Made by a program: the position numbers and the translations under genes. A model generated the notes under the pieces. The model was not told the DNA's origin. It saw only the letters and a program-made list of their open reading frames with translations, and did not search any database. Source: Didymodactylos carnosus (lineage: Eukaryota > Rotifera > Eurotatoria > Philodinida > Philodinidae). Taken from it: a DNA stretch of 64,000 nt. Positions 1 through 11,385 of the stretch are shown one piece after another (position 1 is the first letter of the stretch; the number at the start of each line of letters is the position of its first letter). The DNA is taken from NCBI GenBank assembly GCA_905250885.1, contig CAJNOQ010000116.1, positions 1-64,000 on the forward strand. Reading direction: 5' to 3'.

Positions 1-157
1 CCGTATGGACTCAAATTTTTGAGTCCAGTCCAGTCCATGGACTAAAAAAGTCTAGTCCAGTCCAGTCCGAGTCCATGAAATCCAAAAAATCTGAGTCCAG
101 TCCAGTCCACATGGACTGGACTGGACTGGGCTATGGACTCAGTCCAGTCCATACGGA
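1..157. repeat. GGACT-rich palindromic element, cut by window edge
   Basis: The two ends are inverted copies: it opens with CCGTATGGACT and closes with AGTCCATACGG. The body is made of GGACT/AGTCC units in both orientations, so the whole stretch could fold into a long hairpin. It looks like a MITE-type fold-back. The left boundary may lie outside the window, so no target duplication can be judged. Confidence 0.6.
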
Positions 158-1107
158 GCTCTGTGATGTACATTAAATGCGGATTCTATAGCAGAAAGAG
201 CGATCCTTAGTTCGTCACCCTCGCTCTTCTACGTATGCTTTAATCATGAGTACTCGTTCTCAACGAATTTCCAGAACCATACGATAGTTAAGCTTCATAC
301 TTTGGCTAGATAATCTACAGACACTGTAGAGTCTTTGATGGGAATTTGAGGTCAAAATGATGCTCCTAGATTGAGTTATGAATTTTTTTCGCAAAGAACG
401 CCGAATTTTCAACAAAAAAAACGATCCTCGCTCGTAAAATAGCTGTATTTCACTGGCCGTTAACAGCTAACTCACGAAATTCATACCATAGATAGGATAG
501 AGTCGTGGCTACATTTGAGTAAAAAGAAAACGTTTTCATCTAAGTGTACGACCCGATTCCTAGAAATAACTAAAGTGTTCTGGGGATTCTTCCACCTTCA
601 AATCTTTTTGGTGTTAGTTTGTGGTTTACGACTAGCGTCGAGAAGAGCGGAGCACGGCATAACTCGCACAGTCAAATGTATCTTTATTAGAAAGTAGACA
701 TCTGTTATTGTGTTGGTAAACTATCATTTGTAGCAGTGAAGTGGAATGTCCATGACAGAACAGATGAGAAATGACGCTTCTAAAACATGAATGACGCATT
801 TTGATGACCGACATTAATTTCACCTATTTGGTAATTTCAACTGTAGTAATTTCACCTATAGATGAAATTACCTGTAGGTGAAATCAATGTCGGTCGCGTT
901 AATTTACATATATATCAATGAAATACTTTATATTTTTACATTTTAGCATTATATTACCTGTTCTCATTTTTTTTGTCGTTTTAATAAGAACAACTTCGTT
1001 TTGTGACTTTTCTGTATTCTCAGTGTGCGCCCAAAGGTATGTTCATCAGTAAATATATTCATAAAGATCTTTGTTTCTCTTGGTACGAATCAGACATTTT
1101 TCATCTA
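158..1107. other. Intergenic, no gene recognised
   Basis: No reading frame with family features was found. A short inverted repeat at about 823-890 pairs 'tttcacctatttggtaattt' with 'aaattacctgtaggtgaaat', with a second inner pairing around 'cacctatag'. It resembles a decayed fold-back remnant. Otherwise AT-rich sequence. Confidence 0.4.
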
Positions 1108-1360
1108 CCTAGGTCAAAGAATCTTGCTGTAGGATCATATAAGATTCTTGTACGATTCCGTCTGATTTCGTAAGATTCGTATAAGAATATGTAACATTCT
1201 GTAAGAAACATCGAAACTAATTCCTGATATAAGATCCTATAGTAAGATTTCATCAGATTTCGTAAAATTCTTGTATGATTTTATAAGATGAATCCATTTC
1301 TATGATTCCATAACATCTTATAAGATCGTGTAAGATCTTGATCTGATTTTTTGACCTGGG
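1108..1360. mobile_element. AGGTCAAA-family MITE, copy A (TA target site)
   Basis: Starts CCTAGGTCAAAGAATC and ends GATTTTTTGACCTGGG, so the termini are inverted repeats. It is flanked by TA on both sides (1106-1107, 1361-1362), the usual target duplication of Tc1/mariner-type elements. The inside is built from variants of 'gtaagattcttata' and has no coding capacity. A reverse-oriented copy lies at 16599-16843 and a related element at 1679-1998. Confidence 0.75.
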
Positions 1361-1678
1361 TAAGCATACATAATTTCTATTCAGAAGATACTATTAGGCC
1401 TTTTTCTATTCAGTGGGTTTGATTGCACCAATTTTTCATGTTCTACTGCCTTTCAATTATTGAACAATTCAAGAACAATCTTTACAGTGTGCAAATATGC
1501 AGATAAGAGAGAGGAATTAAAACTCCAGTCTTGAATTTTACTGTCAACGATATTTTTCGCATGTCGAACAATTCAGATGTATCATGCGCTGAAAAATGTT
1601 AACGAGATGTATATGACTCAATCGTTTCTACCGTCTAAAGCTCTGTACTAACAACGAATGGAAAAAAAGTTCGAAGTG

Positions 1679-1998
1679 CCCAGGTCAAAGAATCGTACTA
1701 TGATCGTATCTGAATCAGACAAAATCGTACCAAATCGTATGAAAATCATATATGAATCGTGGTATCTGATTTGTCCTCTGGATCGTATAATAGGATCGTA
1801 CAAGATCATATACGATCATACAACTTCGTATGAAATCGTACAGTACGGGCCAGACGACAAATCAGGTACCACGATTCGTATGTAGATCGTACATAATCGT
1901 ATATGATTTCGTACGATTCGTATACGATCTTGTACGATCAGATAGTACGATTCGTATACGATCTTGTACGATCAGATAGTACGATTCAATCACCTGGG
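1679..1998. mobile_element. AGGTCAAA-family MITE, copy C (diverged, internally duplicated)
   Basis: Opens CCCAGGTCAAAGAATCGTAC and closes GTACGATTCAATCACCTGGG, inverted relative to each other. The interior repeats ATCGTA/TACGAT words. A direct tandem duplication of about 34 bp (unit beginning 'acgattcgtatacgatc') sits near the right end. The flanking dinucleotide is TG on both sides (1677-1678, 1999-2000) rather than the TA of copies A and B. A 75-codon open frame inside is a by-product of the repeat, not a gene. Confidence 0.65.
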
Positions 1999-3081
1999 TG
2001 AATAAGTCAGACGCTTGAAACGACTTATTTATTATTACACTTTATACAACTGAATTTTTTATAGTGTATTGGTATATTTCTTCTGTTAATTGAAGACTGA
2101 CAGTCTTCAATTAGCTTAAAACGCATGCAGTTACTCAGAAAAAACTTTTACTCAAAAAATGCGTTACATTACTGAAAAGAAAATGTTAGTTACTCAGTAG
2201 ACTCTCCACCCCGCACCAAAACTTCTATCGAAAACGCTGTCGCCCGGTCCCGTGACTTTAGGAACTTATGTCTGCGAACGACCTTCCATGCAGTGTTTTT
2301 AATAGGAATTTTAAGCAAAATGGGTTTTCACAGTTTACCACTGCATTTTTCATGTTTTCCCTGCTAAAAACAAGGTGAAAATCGAGTTTTCAAAGTGGAA
2401 ACCCATTTTGTTCAAGCGAGACCCATCGACTAACTTCTAGCGACATCTATCCACGAACTAGAAAAAAATCTTTTTTCTCCCTACATCAGTAGATATTTTC
2501 GCCATCTTTCTGAAAATTTTCTTTCTCTTGGTTAAAAAAAATTTTCTATTCTGCTCTCTTATAATTGGCTTATCTATGGCTTATCTGACGGTTATTTTTC
2601 CGTATTTTGCGCACAGATATAGTCAGTGTTTCTAACATTACGCGTACGCCTTTGTTCCAAAGCGTACGGTACGCGAACTAAATTGAAAACACGCTTTGTA
2701 TTAACCAATAGAAAAAGACAGAACGATAAAATCCACGAATTACCACGCTTATGTACGCGCTGCTCAAAATTCTCATTAGAAACCCTGGATATAATAACGA
2801 TTTTGTAAGACTCGAGAGTAACGTAAAGTCAAGGGGAAAAATTTTCGTGCTATTTATTGTTGAGTGCAACTGCAAAACTGGGCGAAAACTTGAGCTTCCT
2901 AAAACGACGTCGCAAATCAGAGTGGCAACGGAAACAACTCATGAGATTTTTTTGCGTTTGGAACAGCGTCTGTAGAGATTGTAGATCACATCAAACTTTT
3001 AGCGACATATTTCCGATAGAATGATGATATTTAACGTGGATACGACAATATTCTATTTTCAATCATTCTCTTCTAGATCAA
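1999..3081. other. Intergenic with one short hAT-like MITE
   Basis: Apart from the MITE at 2624-2787 no feature is recognised. The open frames here are short and overlap the MITE or its flank. Confidence 0.4.
2624..2787. mobile_element. hAT-like MITE, 164 bp
   Basis: The left end CAGTGTTTCTAA mirrors the right end TTAGAAACCCTG. Inner GCGTACGC-type words are also inverted. The flanking octamers are GATATAGT (2616-2623) and GATATAAT (2788-2795), identical at 7 of 8 positions. CAG-type termini with an 8-bp target duplication are the hallmark of hAT elements. There is no coding content, so it would depend on a transposase elsewhere. Confidence 0.6.
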
Positions 3082-4101
3082 ATGGCAACCAATAGTCGAG
3101 GAGTATATCATCAAAAGATATATTTTTTATTTTTCATTCTTTTGTTTAATCTATTCTATTTCAGAGATATGGACAACCACGAGATAAAACTATTCAATTA
3201 TCTAAAGCCTTATCATGGTTACTACGTCATGCCGTAGAAGAACAAGGTTTAACATTTCAACCGGGTGGCTATGTTTACGTGTCGGATGTTTTAAAACATC
3301 CATCATTTCAATCTTATACATTAGATGATGTCCATAAATGTGTTGAAACAAATGAAAAAAAACGTTTTGGATTAAAGACAGATGAACAAGGACAAGAAAT
3401 GATTCGAGCACATCAGGGACATAGTATAGATGTACGATAGATAAATATACATTGTTTACAAATTTAGACTCTTACTTCCACCTTTAGGCTCACGTTGATT
3501 TAAGAGAAATAACGGATCCTCATGAATTTCCTACAGTTGTACATGGAACATATTTAAGACATTGGCCAAACATTGGTCAAGGGGTAATGAACTGTTACTG
3601 GAATATATCATTGTAACTGGCTATCTATTTTTCTCTCAGGGTCTATCAAAAATGAATCGAACGCATATCCATTTTGCTCCGGGTATGCCAAGAGACTCAG
3701 GTGTTATTAGTGGTAAGTGTATGCTCACTGTCACAGCTGATAATAGTCATTTATACCTTTTGTCCTCAAGGTATGCGTTCAAGTGCACAAGTGTTTATTA
3801 CAATCGATATGGAAAAGGCCATGAACGGTAGTAAACAGAACATGCATATCTGTCATATGTATTTTATATAAAACTCTTTTCTGTAGATGGCTATAAATTT
3901 TATGTATCAACCAATAATGTTATATTGTGTCCGGGAAATTCTCAAGGATATTTACCATCTGAGTATTTTAAAAGTACCATAGATAAAAATGGTAAACTTG
4001 TGTGAGATACTGTATATGGTGGATGGTTGTATACGATTATTTATTTAATTTTAGGTAAAGTTTTACATTCTCAATTACCTGCAACCACTACTCACGTTTA
4101 A
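3082..4101 (+). CDS. TRPT1: tRNA 2'-phosphotransferase (Tpt1/KptA family), 7 exons
   Basis: Removes the 2'-phosphate left at the tRNA splice junction by transferring it to NAD+. Exons: 3082-3102, 3165-3431, 3488-3583, 3640-3712, 3771-3827, 3887-3991, 4055-4101, giving 221 codons in one frame; the six introns are 56-62 bp with GT..AG ends. Family motifs are in order: LSKALSWLLRH (residues 19-29), KKRFGL, IRAHQGHS (R88), the HGT motif near 115, GLSKMNRTHIHFA, SGMRSSAQVFI (R155) and VILCPG. The Arg-His pair at 28-29, R88 and R155 match the catalytic Arg-His-Arg-Arg set known from yeast Tpt1. The length is close to animal TRPT1. The 7-codon first exon is the least certain part. A pyrimidine tract ending TTCTAG stops 5 nt before the ATG, suggesting trans-splicing. 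No truncation seen. Confidence 0.93.
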
Positions 4102-6421
4102 TTTATGTGTTGTTGATATTATCGTATGTTCTCTTGGTTTAATTTATCTTCATACGTATTTATAAGGAAACAAAAAATAATTCTTTAGTCAAAGAGAGAA
4201 ATGTGACGTCAATGTGCATCAATGGCATAACGATGCATTGGTATCAAATCTATGGCAGCCAAGCGATGAAAAAAGAAGTTTTAAATATCTTGAAGTGTGT
4301 GAATATCATTTTGATGTCGTTCTTATTCATAATCAGGAGTGCGATTTCACCTGAAATATTTGGCAAAACCTGAAAACCACCTTACTTTTGGACAAAATAT
4401 CTGAAATTTCCAAAAAGTTTTATACTAAAAATAATTTTCTTCGATTTCTACAAAAACTAACATATCTGCAGATCCTACTCTAAATAAATGACTAAGAATC
4501 CTGCAAAGAATTCAAAATTAAAACTGTTTTTTATAATCGCATTCGATAAAGCGTTCAAAGTTATCCATAAACCCAAGTTTTTAAACCTTAACAACCTAAA
4601 ATTGAGTAAGTTATCGACTTTATACAAAACGGCCCTTAAAAAAATTGAAGAAGTAGACTTTTTTCATATTCTTATTTATCCTTGTTCTATTCCCTATTTT
4701 AAAAATCCGAGTTACACATGAATCGAACGGGCAGAAAAAACTGAACAAGTCAGGCAAGTTTCAAGAGGCTCAAGTCATAAGTTAATGATAAAAAAATTCG
4801 AGTTATTCAAATTATTTAGGTTACGAAATTTGTTTTTTTTTCAGTAAAATAGCTACTTACCACGCAGCCAAATCCTGCTATACTAAAACAGTTTTAACGC
4901 AGTTTATAGAGCAATCAATTTTCTACAGAATGAGCTACTTTACATTGAAATGGGACCCAGAATGAGTTCAAAAATGAGCTACCAGAATTGGCACCATTCA
5001 TCAATTTTTTTAAAACTTTAGTTTTGGACTCCAACTATTTCGTTCTCAAAGAAAATGGATATTGAAAGAATTGATCTGGAACTGCGAATTCGCCTTTGTT
5101 GTAGTTTGTAATGCAAGGAGTTTCGTGATTTGTTCTTAGACAAAAGAAAATAATAAAGAGATGATGAATTTTAAAAATGACAGAGCCATATTCGATCAAA
5201 GGTCAAGAAAAGAGAAATATGTTTGTTTTAATTCTTATCAAGTTTACCACTGTCTTGCAATACTGCCTAAGCATTTATTCATTCGAACAAAGTCAGAAGC
5301 GATCTGATACTTTAAAAACCAGAAGTTTTATTATATAAGAGAGAAAGTTGTGAATATATCGATTAAAGATGCCCAAGAAATACTTTATACCACAATCAGA
5401 AAACAAACTAGATGCCAACTGCGCTCTGCAAAGATTGGAAGCCGACTGAGCTTGTGAGAAGCAAGAAACGAAATTGTAAATATTAAGAGAATAAGAATCT
5501 TAGTAAGTCTCTACTGCATTCATGCCATTGACGGCAAGCGTTCGCTATCTCTATGTATAACATTCCCTTCTCTTTTAGACTAGAATTAAACACGTGTTAA
5601 TTATCTCGATCGTGGAAAGTTTTTTAATTCCCAACTTTTGAGTGACTCTGTTTAGGGCATATACCTGAGAAAAGTACAAAGGGTAACGCAAAAACAACCT
5701 CGGTTGTGTCGTATTCAGTATAAGTTTTATATTCTCTTTTTTGTCCCAGTTTTCTATGATTTCAAGTTATCGAGATCGATGGGAGAAAAACACGCTCGAG
5801 GTGTAGAGAAAAAAAGAAAGAACAACATGCGGATTCTGCAGAAAAGCAATAAGCCGACAGTTCACTACGTTCACTCAGTCAGCTTAATAAAGTTTTTGAC
5901 TCAATCCCCATTGCGATAGATCTTTTTCAATTCAGAAATATCTAGTGTTAATTTGAAAGGATTTTTCTATGGTAGATAAGAAATATTAGAACTAGAATAC
6001 ATTAATGTTCTTGACAAAGTGTTATGGTGTTATGATTGGTGTGACAGAAATGCTGAAGTTTTACATTGTATTAACACGCTGAAAGCAGTGTACTGTTGGC
6101 CTTGTGTCCCTTAGGAACAAAAAAGTAGAGTACCATGAACACTTTTTCAAAAGAATTGCTCGATGTGACGAATGAAACTGTTTTTTGGCCTCTTGAATTT
6201 TTTTGAAAAAACATGAAAAAGGTTTAGACACTCATCTGAAAAACTTGGCAGGTATTTTGAATTTTTTATTCTCACCCCTGGCCAAAGAAATATTGGACTT
6301 GTCCATCGAAAATTGACTTGAAAACCTTCCTATCAGCATATAGTATTAGCGTTTTGAGAGCAACATTCGAATAATAAAAACCATATTGACAGATAGTCAG
6401 TTTCGTACATGGGAAAGTCTA
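4102..6421. other. Intergenic, no gene recognised
   Basis: AT-rich, with short open frames that lack family features. I see no inverted-repeat element with clear ends here. Confidence 0.4.
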
Positions 6422-6425
6422 TTAA

Positions 6426-6705
6426 GGGTATCCCTGCCATCCCTCCCCTCTTTTTTGACTCTGTTGCCAAATGCGGCGCATACGTCCGATCGAGCTCAAA
6501 TTTATAGCAAAGATAGAACATCGAAAAAGAAAATCGATGTATTTCTGGAGTTTTCCAGAAAACCCATATAAGAACATCTCAGAAAATTCTGGACAAAAAT
6601 ACATCGATTTTCTTTTTTGATGTTCTATCTTTACTATAAATTTGAGCTCGATCGGACGTGTGTGCCGCATTTGGCAATAGGGTGAAAAAGAGGGAGGGGA
6701 CACCC
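6426..6705. mobile_element. Fold-back MITE with TTAA target sites (piggyBac-like)
   Basis: The two arms are near-complete inverted copies. The left arm runs from GGGTATCCCTGCC through 'tttatagcaaagatagaaca'; the right arm mirrors this and ends GGGGACACCC. TTAA lies exactly at both outer edges (6422-6425 and 6706-6709), the duplication made by piggyBac-type transposases. Open frames on both strands here are palindrome artefacts. Non-autonomous. Confidence 0.7.
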
Positions 6706-6709
6706 TTAA

Positions 6710-7160
6710 CTGAATACTGTTCTGCCACTATGTTAACATGTATGCACTACAAACTATTTCTAGTCTTATGTGATTGTATATGGATTACGAGAAATCAATT
6801 TCACCCACTAAGTTTTTAGAGTACTTATTGTAATAGTCGCATTGATTTCTTCAGATCAATGTCTATTGAAGATTACGTGAGCGGATATGTACTGTATATG
6901 ACGTGTATAAGTAAGCACTAAAACTATCCTCATTATACTGATGTCAGGAAATAGATATTTGTTAGTAGGAAGACAAGACGGAAAAGGTAAAAATGTAATT
7001 ATAATCACGATAAAAAAATGTTTCGAGTATCTCTTATGCTAGAATAGCTTAACCGTTAAACAAGATACACTAAATAAATTTACGTGTTATTGTACATATT
7101 TTAATGACAAAATAATCATTAAAAAGTTTGACACTTTTGAAAAAGCTGCAGATTCAATAC
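6710..7160. other. Intergenic, nothing recognised
   Basis: AT-rich sequence between two DNA transposons. No open frame of interest. Confidence 0.4.
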
Positions 7161-7168
7161 CCGTTGAT

Positions 7169-8290
7169 TAGTGGCGGCGCCAGGGGTAGGCTGAGCCCAA
7201 CCACCCAAAAATTTGAAAGTAGAGTACTCACTAGCAATAGTCACGTAAAAATTCTTGTAGAAAATCTCTTTTATCACAAGCAACGATCTGACTCCAGAAG
7301 CAATTAATAATATAAGGGTTTATCCACTGCACAAGAATAAGTTCCTATCGTCGATAGTGTGTTCCTCATTCTTGCTGAATTATGGCTGAACGAAGTGCAA
7401 ACAGAAAAGAGCAGCAATGCGAAACTGCTTCCATTCAGCATTGCCAATACTGATGCAGTTGTAGTAGCGTTTTCATTCAAAAAGGGGACTTTTTTAGAAT
7501 TTCAAGTGAAAATAAAACCCGGATTAACGGCCTTTTCGAAACATTCTTGATTTTTGTGTGAAAATACTATCAAAACTGAAAACGTCAGTGGACAAGTGCG
7601 CTCATACCTTCAAGTAAAAAAATACAACATTCACATAGATCAGAAATCGGATTTTCTAGGAATACGCTTTAACAAAAGAACTTTCAACTCACTCTTTTTC
7701 AGTTTCTATTCATGTAACTTTGTTTCAGATCTTTCTGCATGGACCAAAAGGGCAGAAAAACCCTGGATCATTTTTTTACCACTTCTTCAGTAAAAAAGCA
7801 AAAAAACAGATTCGTCACTAGTTCTTCTAGCGATGTGATCACATAATGAAAGCAGAAAACATTGATTCTTCGTCAGCCATTAGTACAAATGAAAGAACCG
7901 AAAACAGCTTGTCGTCGGCATCAGATTTTTCTTCAACTTCACTCACATCTACACCATCAAATATAAATCTAACACCAAACGACCCTCCAGCACAGCCGAA
8001 ACTATCTCCCTACAGAAAAAACAACAATAACAGATCTTTTCAACATTCATGGTATTCGAAATATAATTGGATAGAGTACTCAAAAGAACGTGTTACCGTT
8101 TACTGTTATTATTGTCGTCATTCTGGAAGCTCAAATGCTTTACTTTCTCGAGTATTGAAGCGAATTTGTTGAAAACGGTTTTGACACCACCTTTTGTGGA
8201 TTATAAAACAAAATTACACTACCTCTGAACGGATTTTTGAAAAATTATGGGCTGAGCCCAGGCACCCGAACAATCTTGGCGCCGCCACTA
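7169..8290 (+). mobile_element. hAT transposon, internally deleted, with 8-bp target duplication
   Basis: Termini are TAGTGGCGGCGCCA at the left and GGCGCCGCCACTA at the right, inverted. The further pair 'ggctgagccca' / 'tgggctgagccca' also matches. The octamer CCGTTGAT is perfectly repeated on both sides (7161-7168, 8291-8298). GC-rich TAGTGGCGG-type ends with an 8-bp duplication are typical of hAT elements related to ZMYM/TTF-zinc-finger transposases. At about 1.1 kb it is too short for a full transposase; only an N-terminal fragment remains (7743-8172). Confidence 0.85.
7743..8172 (+). pseudogene. hAT transposase N-terminal remnant with TTF-type zinc finger
   Basis: Two adjacent frames look like the start of a hAT transposase. 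ATG 7743 opens MDQKGRKTLDHFF, the common 'TLDxFF' beginning, and stops at the TAA near 7844-7846. A second frame, from about 7846, is Ser/Thr-rich and then reads FQHSWYSKYNWIEYS..VYCYYCRHS. That resembles the TTF-type zinc-finger signature (W..Y.W..YS....V.C..CR) found before the catalytic domain. The frame ends at 8172 and no RNase H-like catalytic domain or dimerisation domain follows before the right terminal repeat. The remnant cannot encode an active transposase. Confidence 0.65.
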
Positions 8291-8298
8291 CCGTTGAT

Positions 8299-10785
8299 AA
8301 ATCAAATACGCAATTTTATAACGAATTAAATCTTGCGTCTTTAAATCATAAAGTGGAAACTTTTAAACGCAGTTTTGCTGTTACCAAAATAGTGTGCAAA
8401 AGGGCCTATAATTCTGTCGCCCACCTGTTATAAGTATATTTTAACATTCAGCTATGTGACTTAACTTCGCGAAGAAACATATGGATGCTTATATTACAGA
8501 GTCTCTGCTAAAAAGAAACATCAACAGGCGATGTGGGCAGATAAGACAATTTGCTTGCCCAAAACATTTTCGTATTTTCTGCATTGGAACTATGTCAGGG
8601 GGCACCCAGGAACATTTTCTGACGCTTAGTTTCGAGACGGCTCTTGGTCGGATTTCTGAGACCTGAGGGACCCTACAGGGTTTCCAGAAATTTTTTTATT
8701 TTTGTTTTCGCTCGAAGCCATCTAGTCATATAGAGTCGGCTATACTGATCACGAATATCACTTTTAAACTTTCCGTAAGTATTTTGAGACGTCAGGAAAA
8801 ACGTTTTACTGAAACAGGTCTTTCGCTGAAAAGCAGGATTTTGGGGTTCTTTTATCCATACTTCTAGTGGGAAAATACTCAAAACCATTGTACAATTAAA
8901 CATGTTCTATTTAATGCAAAAGGAGTCAGATTTTTCGAAAAGTCTTCAGTACCCGATAATGCCAGAATACTGCAAAATCTCAAAAATCTAGTTTGTGCGG
9001 CCCGCCAGTGGTCCTGAAGCCAGGCATGCTGCAACGAAAACTTTGCCGCAAACCAAAACTTTTCAAGCTCTTTCTGATGGTGGAGTCAAAACTTCGAAAA
9101 AATTGGTGCGTCAAGTCTCCAGAAAACCTTTCCATGATTCTTCAGGATTTGAAGCAAACTAATTTCACCATCGTGATCAGCACATTTGATTACATATTTA
9201 GACATATCTTTGGGAAATTTTAGGTTTTACAGCTTGCGAGGAAACGTTATTTAACTTTGCATGTTAATTTAACATGCAAAGTTAAATAACATTGTTAAAA
9301 CATGTCTTCTACTTGTACTAAGAATTGAATACTTTTCACGCATTGACTTGAATTAAGAAATATTTTTAAACCTCTGGGAATCTTGGGAGGGTCTTGAAAA
9401 AACCTTTTAGGTTTATATTTGATTACAAAACTTACACATCAAATCAGAGAATAATTCATCATATCAAAATTGCGAGTTGCCAGAAAAAATTTTGCGGGAA
9501 AATGATCAGCATGGTCAATTCAAAAGGAACAATATTTTATCTACTCTTCGCCATCTTTAATCATTTTTAGGCTTGGTAGTCTTCTGTGAGTCAGAATAGA
9601 CAACTCTATTGTGCAACTATCACGTGCTACTGAAGTACACTGAATCGGCAAAGGAGTTGTTTATTTGTCGTTTTGTCGATGGAAGCTTCACTATCGACTA
9701 ACGGCTGTTCTGTCAGTATGATTTTTGTACAAACTCAGGCATATTACATTAGTTTATGTTAGTACACTGCTTCCACTCTACTGTCATTGCGCACTCTCTG
9801 AGCAGAACAACTTCACGGTCGTTAGGATTTTTAGAAAACCCGGTTTTTCAAAAATCAGAACTTTGAGATCAATTTTCTCAGAGATAAAGCATCAATCAAC
9901 AACAGATGTTTCATGATTTTGAAGTACTCACCATATACATCAGCACTGGGTATGGGGACAGTCTGTAGAATTTGTAATGGGCCAGCGAGAGGGAGCGGAA
10001 GTTAGTGAAAATTGAAAACTAGTGGTCAGTGTTTGCTCTACTATTCAGTCTAGCAAACAACTGAAGTCCCTTGGTTTTCACCATTAGAGAGATAAGAGAT
10101 TGGGAATTCTAAATCATACTTTGGTGTTAAGGTTTCATTTTGTCTTCATCGAGATATCTGAATGGGAAAAACATCAAAAATCGCGTTTTTATACAATTTT
10201 TCTTAAAAAGCCAGAACACCGGAGAAAAATCCTTTTGCTATAAAAGGTGTTCATATTGGAGAATGTTCATATGGAGTAGTATTTATAAACTCAGTCAACT
10301 AGACTAAAGACTAAAGTCAAGGGAATTAGTTTCGTTTTGATTAATGTAGTACATTATGTTATGACCGTAGCATAGGATATGGTGAGTGTTGCTAGAACTA
10401 TTTTGATTTACTTTAAACTAAAAAGTTGAAACTGATGATCGTCATTCATGTACGATTGGAAAATATTGCTAAATAAACTTGTGCGATTTTAGGCTATCAG
10501 TTCAGAATTTCTATTTGATTTTACACTTTATAATAGAGCCAACTTTTTTAGAGAAATCAGTTGTATTCAGACTACAATTCAGACGCCTTAATTAATGAGA
10601 ATAATGTCCTTACTTTATCTATACACCATAATTTTATAATACAGATACTAACTGCTCTTTTTTTAAGTTTAAATTTATTTATTTAAAAAACGCTAAATCT
10701 TTTTACTATGCACATACCAAACAAGGAATTGAAAGCGAGAAACCTCACTACTGTTTCTGTATAAATTGAGCCATATCATGCAGTT
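8299..10785. other. Intergenic with a perfect palindrome
   Basis: No gene recognised. A perfect inverted repeat lies at 9246-9290. The short open frames around 8481-9223 and 9725-9916 have no recognisable features. The stretch at 10620-10785 leads into the 3' end of the minus-strand secreted protein. Confidence 0.4.
9246..9290. repeat. Perfect 22-bp-arm palindrome
   Basis: The arm GTTATTTAACTTTGCATGTTAA is followed after a single T by its exact reverse complement. No T-rich tail or gene context suggests a transcription terminator. It could be a tiny MITE core or a DNA hairpin site. Confidence 0.7.
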
Positions 10786-11385
10786 CTAATATTTTCGACG
10801 GTGAGATAAACGATGATTTTTAAAAGTGCTATTTGTATCTGATGCGACAGGTGCAATTGGTTTTGAACTATTCGTTCTTATTCTTTCGCCAAAAAACTGA
10901 CTGTAACTAACACTGTGTTGTTTTACATTGCCTTCTGCATCAGTAACATTTACTTCTTTATAGTACATTTTTTGATTACCCTTTTCAACTTCTTTAACAC
11001 ATGTACTAATTTTATAATCAGGATTTCGTTTATCCACGTTTACAGTGCATTTTGGTTCAATATTATCGAATGTTGATGGATTTTTATTAACAATATTTGT
11101 ATTAAAATCAAATTGTTTGAATATGTCATTCCATTGTTTTTGCATTCTAACCATAATCGATGTTATCATATCATATATTGTTTGATTTCGATTGAATAAA
11201 TTAGGAAATAAACGATTTTTATCATAACGAATTTCATCTGTATCTGACCAGTAACTAGGTCGATTAAAACGTTGTTCAAAACGATTTTGATTATTTTCAA
11301 ACCATAAAGGATTATTGAACCAACCATTGACAAATGTTACAACAAGTAGAAGAAAAAGAATTAAAATTTTTTCGAAATAAAACAT
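10786..11385 (-). CDS. Secreted protein of unknown function, 199 aa
   Basis: Single-exon frame on the minus strand. It starts with a hydrophobic signal peptide (residues 1-21, core LILFLLLVVTFV, probable cleavage after NG). The mature part is Asn-rich and polar, with N-glycosylation sequons (NQT, NVT, NSS, NST), only two cysteines about 20 residues apart (KC..TC), and a basic tail ending RRKY. I recognise no domain. The pattern of frequent AAT/GAT codons and no internal stop over 600 bp in AT-rich DNA argues that it is real. On the minus strand a tract reading 'attctcttcttag' ends 14 nt before the ATG, a candidate trans-splice acceptor. It stands alone, with repeats on both sides. Confidence 0.7.
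   Translation of the reverse strand: MFYFEKILILFLLLVVTFVNGWFNNPLWFENNQNRFEQRFNRPSYWSDTDEIRYDKNRLFPNLFNRNQTIYDMITSIMVRMQKQWNDIFKQFDFNTNIVNKNPSTFDNIEPKCTVNVDKRNPDYKISTCVKEVEKGNQKMYYKEVNVTDAEGNVKQHSVSYSQFFGERIRTNSSKPIAPVASDTNSTFKNHRLSHRRKY

Noticed and set aside
6422-6703. 93-codon minus-strand frame and a partner on the plus strand
   Set aside because: Both lie within the arms of the TTAA-flanked fold-back; the mirrored sequence explains the open frames.
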